Positions 31,504-32,906 of a DNA stretch of 32,906 nucleotides are shown in pieces (position 1 is the stretch's first letter; each line of letters begins with the position of its first letter). Position numbers and translations under genes: made by a program. Where the stretch lies: positions 269,433 to 302,338 of the forward strand of contig CP136752.1 in assembly GCA_033471095.1 (NCBI GenBank), in the 5' to 3' direction. This DNA is from Nitrosopumilaceae archaeon AB1(1) (lineage in GTDB: Archaea > Thermoproteota > Nitrososphaeria > Nitrososphaerales > Nitrosopumilaceae). A model generated the notes under the pieces. The model ran no database searches and was not told where the DNA came from. It saw only the letters and a list, made by a program, of their open reading frames with translations.

Positions 31504-31935
31504 TCAAGACGATGGATCCTCCACAATCAATTTACCACGCATATTATAGTGAATTAAGCCACAATACTCTCTGCACTGTATATCATGTTCACCTGCCTCG
31601 ACGGGGGCAAACCATACAGTATTAACTCTACCAGGTACGGCGTCTAGTAAAACTACATAGTCGTGAATATTAAAGGAATGAATAACATCTGTTGAAGTAA
31701 TTTCAAACTTGTAAGCTTTGCCAACCTCGACATGAAGTTCTCCTATCTCTTTGGTACCGTCTTCATGCTCAAAAGTCCAAAACCATTGTTAACCTGTAAC
31801 TTTGATTACTTTGGCATCTTGTGGTATATGCTCAATTAGTCTCTCTACATTCCAAGCTTCAGCACCTACATAGACTAAAAGTGCTACTACGACTCCGATA
31901 TACACCCATTCAGGCCAATTGGAATGTCCACTCAA
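31504..31935 (-). CDS. coxB: Heme-copper oxidase subunit II, interrupted by an in-frame TAA
   Basis: Read as one frame from TTG 31935 to TGA 31504, the gene encodes a membrane helix (WPEWVYIGVVVALLVYVGAE) followed by a CuA domain: QWFWTFEHEDGT, DVIHSFNIHDY, and the ligands CREYCGLIHYNM. A TAA codon at 31789-31791 falls between KVIKVTG and QWFWTF, in a conserved region, so as given the frame is broken into 48 residues and the rest. The stop is one base from CAA (Gln) or TAT/TAC (Tyr). Subunit II is essential for complex IV, so a sequence error or readthrough is more plausible than real loss. It precedes coxA and follows the small membrane protein gene by a few nucleotides. Confidence 0.85.
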
Positions 31936-31938
31936 CTA

Positions 31939-32196
31939 TTATTCACCCATCTCTTCGTATTTTGTTGGAGTAGCCTTTGGGTGTGATTCTCTGAATCGAT
32001 ATATCAGCCAAATCAAAGTACCGGATATAACTGAGCCAATAACAAATGCGATAGTCATCATTCTAAAGAATAAATTCCAAATTTCTACACGTCTATCCAA
32101 GTATTGGCCTGGTTCATCACTGGCAGCAAAAACACTGTGAATAGTAGGGGTAATTATTAAAAGTGCAAGTACGAAACATATCATCTTTAAATTCAT
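31939..32196 (-). CDS. Small membrane protein at the head of the complex IV operon
   Basis: The 85-aa product has a signal peptide (ICFVLALLIITPTIHSVFAA), a short exterior segment, and one membrane helix (MTIAFVIGSVISGTLIWLIY), ending in a charged cytoplasmic tail (FRESHPKATPTKYEEMGE). It resembles the N-terminal hairpin region of subunit II or an accessory subunit of archaeal oxidases. It begins at ATG 32196, and its stop lies just before the coxB TTG, so the two are co-transcribed and may function together. I cannot assign a named family. Confidence 0.7.
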   Translation of the reverse strand: MNLKMICFVLALLIITPTIHSVFAASDEPGQYLDRRVEIWNLFFRMMTIAFVIGSVISGTLIWLIYRFRESHPKATPTKYEEMGE

Positions 32197-32215
32197 TACT
32201 TATTTGCCTACAAAT

Positions 32216-32232
32216 TTTAAATATATTTAAGA
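32216..32232 (-). promoter_or_regulatory. TATA-like region of the complex IV operon
   Basis: On the minus strand CTTAAATATATTTAAA lies about 22-34 nt before the ATG at 32196, a good position for the promoter of the small membrane protein, coxB and following genes. Confidence 0.5.
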
Positions 32233-32270
32233 GTTTGGAGAATGCATGTTAGGTAAAGACACTAATCATA

Positions 32271-32894
32271 TCACAATATATCAGAATATCTAGATTCATT
32301 CATTACATTAATAGCAGAAGCGAATACATCTCCATTCTCTTCGTTAAAGATTGACAGAGATGCATTTCCCAGTATTAATTCATACAAGGATTGAGCAGAA
32401 GGTTTCATCGTACTGAAGATCATAGTCTTTATGGGATCCATATGAGTGACAAATAATAGATTACCAGAGGGATGTTGTTTGATTTTTTCATTTAGTAAAT
32501 CATCAATTCTAGTTTTTACTTGTTTGAATGTTTCAACACCGTATTCACCAACTTCAGGATTGTTATTGTAAAATCGTAGAAAAACATTCCCATGTTTTGT
32601 AAAGATCTCATCGTAAGGTTTTCCAGTAAATTGACCCATATCAAGTTCAATTAATCGATCATCTGTTGTAAAGGTAAGAGAGTTATGTTCACATACTATC
32701 TTGCTCGTCTCCTGTGTTCGTTGTATTGGACTAGAGTAAACTGCAGACACATTCATGGATTGTAGAGTTTTAGTGACAAAAGATACCTGTTCTCTTCCAA
32801 CATCTGTTAAAGAAATACCAGCGGTTCGGCCAGTGAGTATGCGCTTAGTATTATTATAAGCCTGACCGTGACGCAGAAATATTATTTGTCTCAA
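32271..32894 (-). CDS. Histidine phosphatase family protein (phosphoglycerate mutase-like)
   Basis: The 207-aa protein begins MRQIIFLRHGQAYNN with the RHG phosphohistidine motif. VYSSPIQRTQETSKI supplies the second arginine, LDMGQFTGKPYDEI the catalytic-region glutamate segment, and LLFVTHMDPIKTMI the late histidine. These match the branch 1 histidine phosphatase superfamily, which includes phosphoglycerate mutases, cobalamin-related CobC-type phosphatases and broad phosphatases. The substrate cannot be told from the sequence. The ATG at 32894 gives a complete N-terminus near the window edge. The gene ends about 75 nt from the 85-aa gene and is separated from it by that gene's promoter. Confidence 0.9.
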   Translation of the reverse strand: MRQIIFLRHGQAYNNTKRILTGRTAGISLTDVGREQVSFVTKTLQSMNVSAVYSSPIQRTQETSKIVCEHNSLTFTTDDRLIELDMGQFTGKPYDEIFTKHGNVFLRFYNNNPEVGEYGVETFKQVKTRIDDLLNEKIKQHPSGNLLFVTHMDPIKTMIFSTMKPSAQSLYELILGNASLSIFNEENGDVFASAINVMNESRYSDIL

Positions 32895-32906
32895 GTAGCT
32901 GAAATT

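Overview
The window is a stretch of an AT-rich archaeal chromosome, most likely from an ammonia-oxidising thaumarchaeon (Nitrososphaeria, Nitrosopumilus-like). The reasons are the archaeal information-processing genes (RpoN, archaeal S2, an eRF1-like GGQ protein, archaeal GluRS, translin), the archaeal mevalonate route with isopentenyl phosphate kinase, a HerA-NurA-Mre11-Rad50 cluster, and a complex IV locus with a cupredoxin and a half-size heme A synthase. Promoters look leaderless (TATA-like box about 25-30 nt before the start), many genes start with TTG or GTG, and operon genes commonly overlap by 4 nt.

Layout. 1-2213 (minus): NAD(P)HX epimerase, an ETHE1-like metallo-beta-lactamase-fold protein and a cut-off CobT. 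2231-3148: an AT-rich islet bounded by a 24-bp direct repeat, holding two small minus-strand genes. 3095-3865 (plus): an unlisted 46-aa cysteine-rich gene and translin, followed by tRNA-Leu(GAG) on minus. 4040-12005 (plus): a nine-gene operon, rpoN, eno, rps2, mvk, ipk, idi-like, idsA, gltX and an FAH-family gene, joining housekeeping genes to isoprenoid lipid precursor synthesis. 12007-18855 (minus): RNase H-like gene, a membrane protein, and a very large secreted metalloprotease/FG-GAP/Ig-like surface protein that is split in two. 18915-20804 (minus): eRF1/Vms1-like protein, tRNA-Lys(CTT), and an SRPBCC protein with a ribbon-helix-helix-like tail. 20918-27141 (minus): the nurA-herA-mre11-rad50 end-resection operon. 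27215-27825: a small accessory islet with repeats and two overlapping tiny ORFs. 28006-32196: complex IV genes (CoxB, CoxA, two-domain cupredoxin, CtaA-like) plus two small membrane proteins. 32271-32894: a histidine phosphatase.

The most striking observation is that several conserved genes carry single-base lesions. The surface protease loses frame at a C4 run (17501-17504), mre11 has an in-frame TGA (23793-23795), and coxB has an in-frame TAA (31789-31791) just before its conserved QWFWTF motif. The ctaA-like gene has ATC where an ATG start would be expected. Each could be repaired by one base. Sequencing or assembly error is the simplest explanation, but true decay, phase variation or stop-codon readthrough cannot be excluded from sequence alone. 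Other points of interest are an IDI-like Nudix protein lacking the catalytic cysteine, the repeat-bounded islet, and the SRPBCC-RHH fusion.

I see no CRISPR array, rRNA gene, intact transposase, integrase or phage gene.
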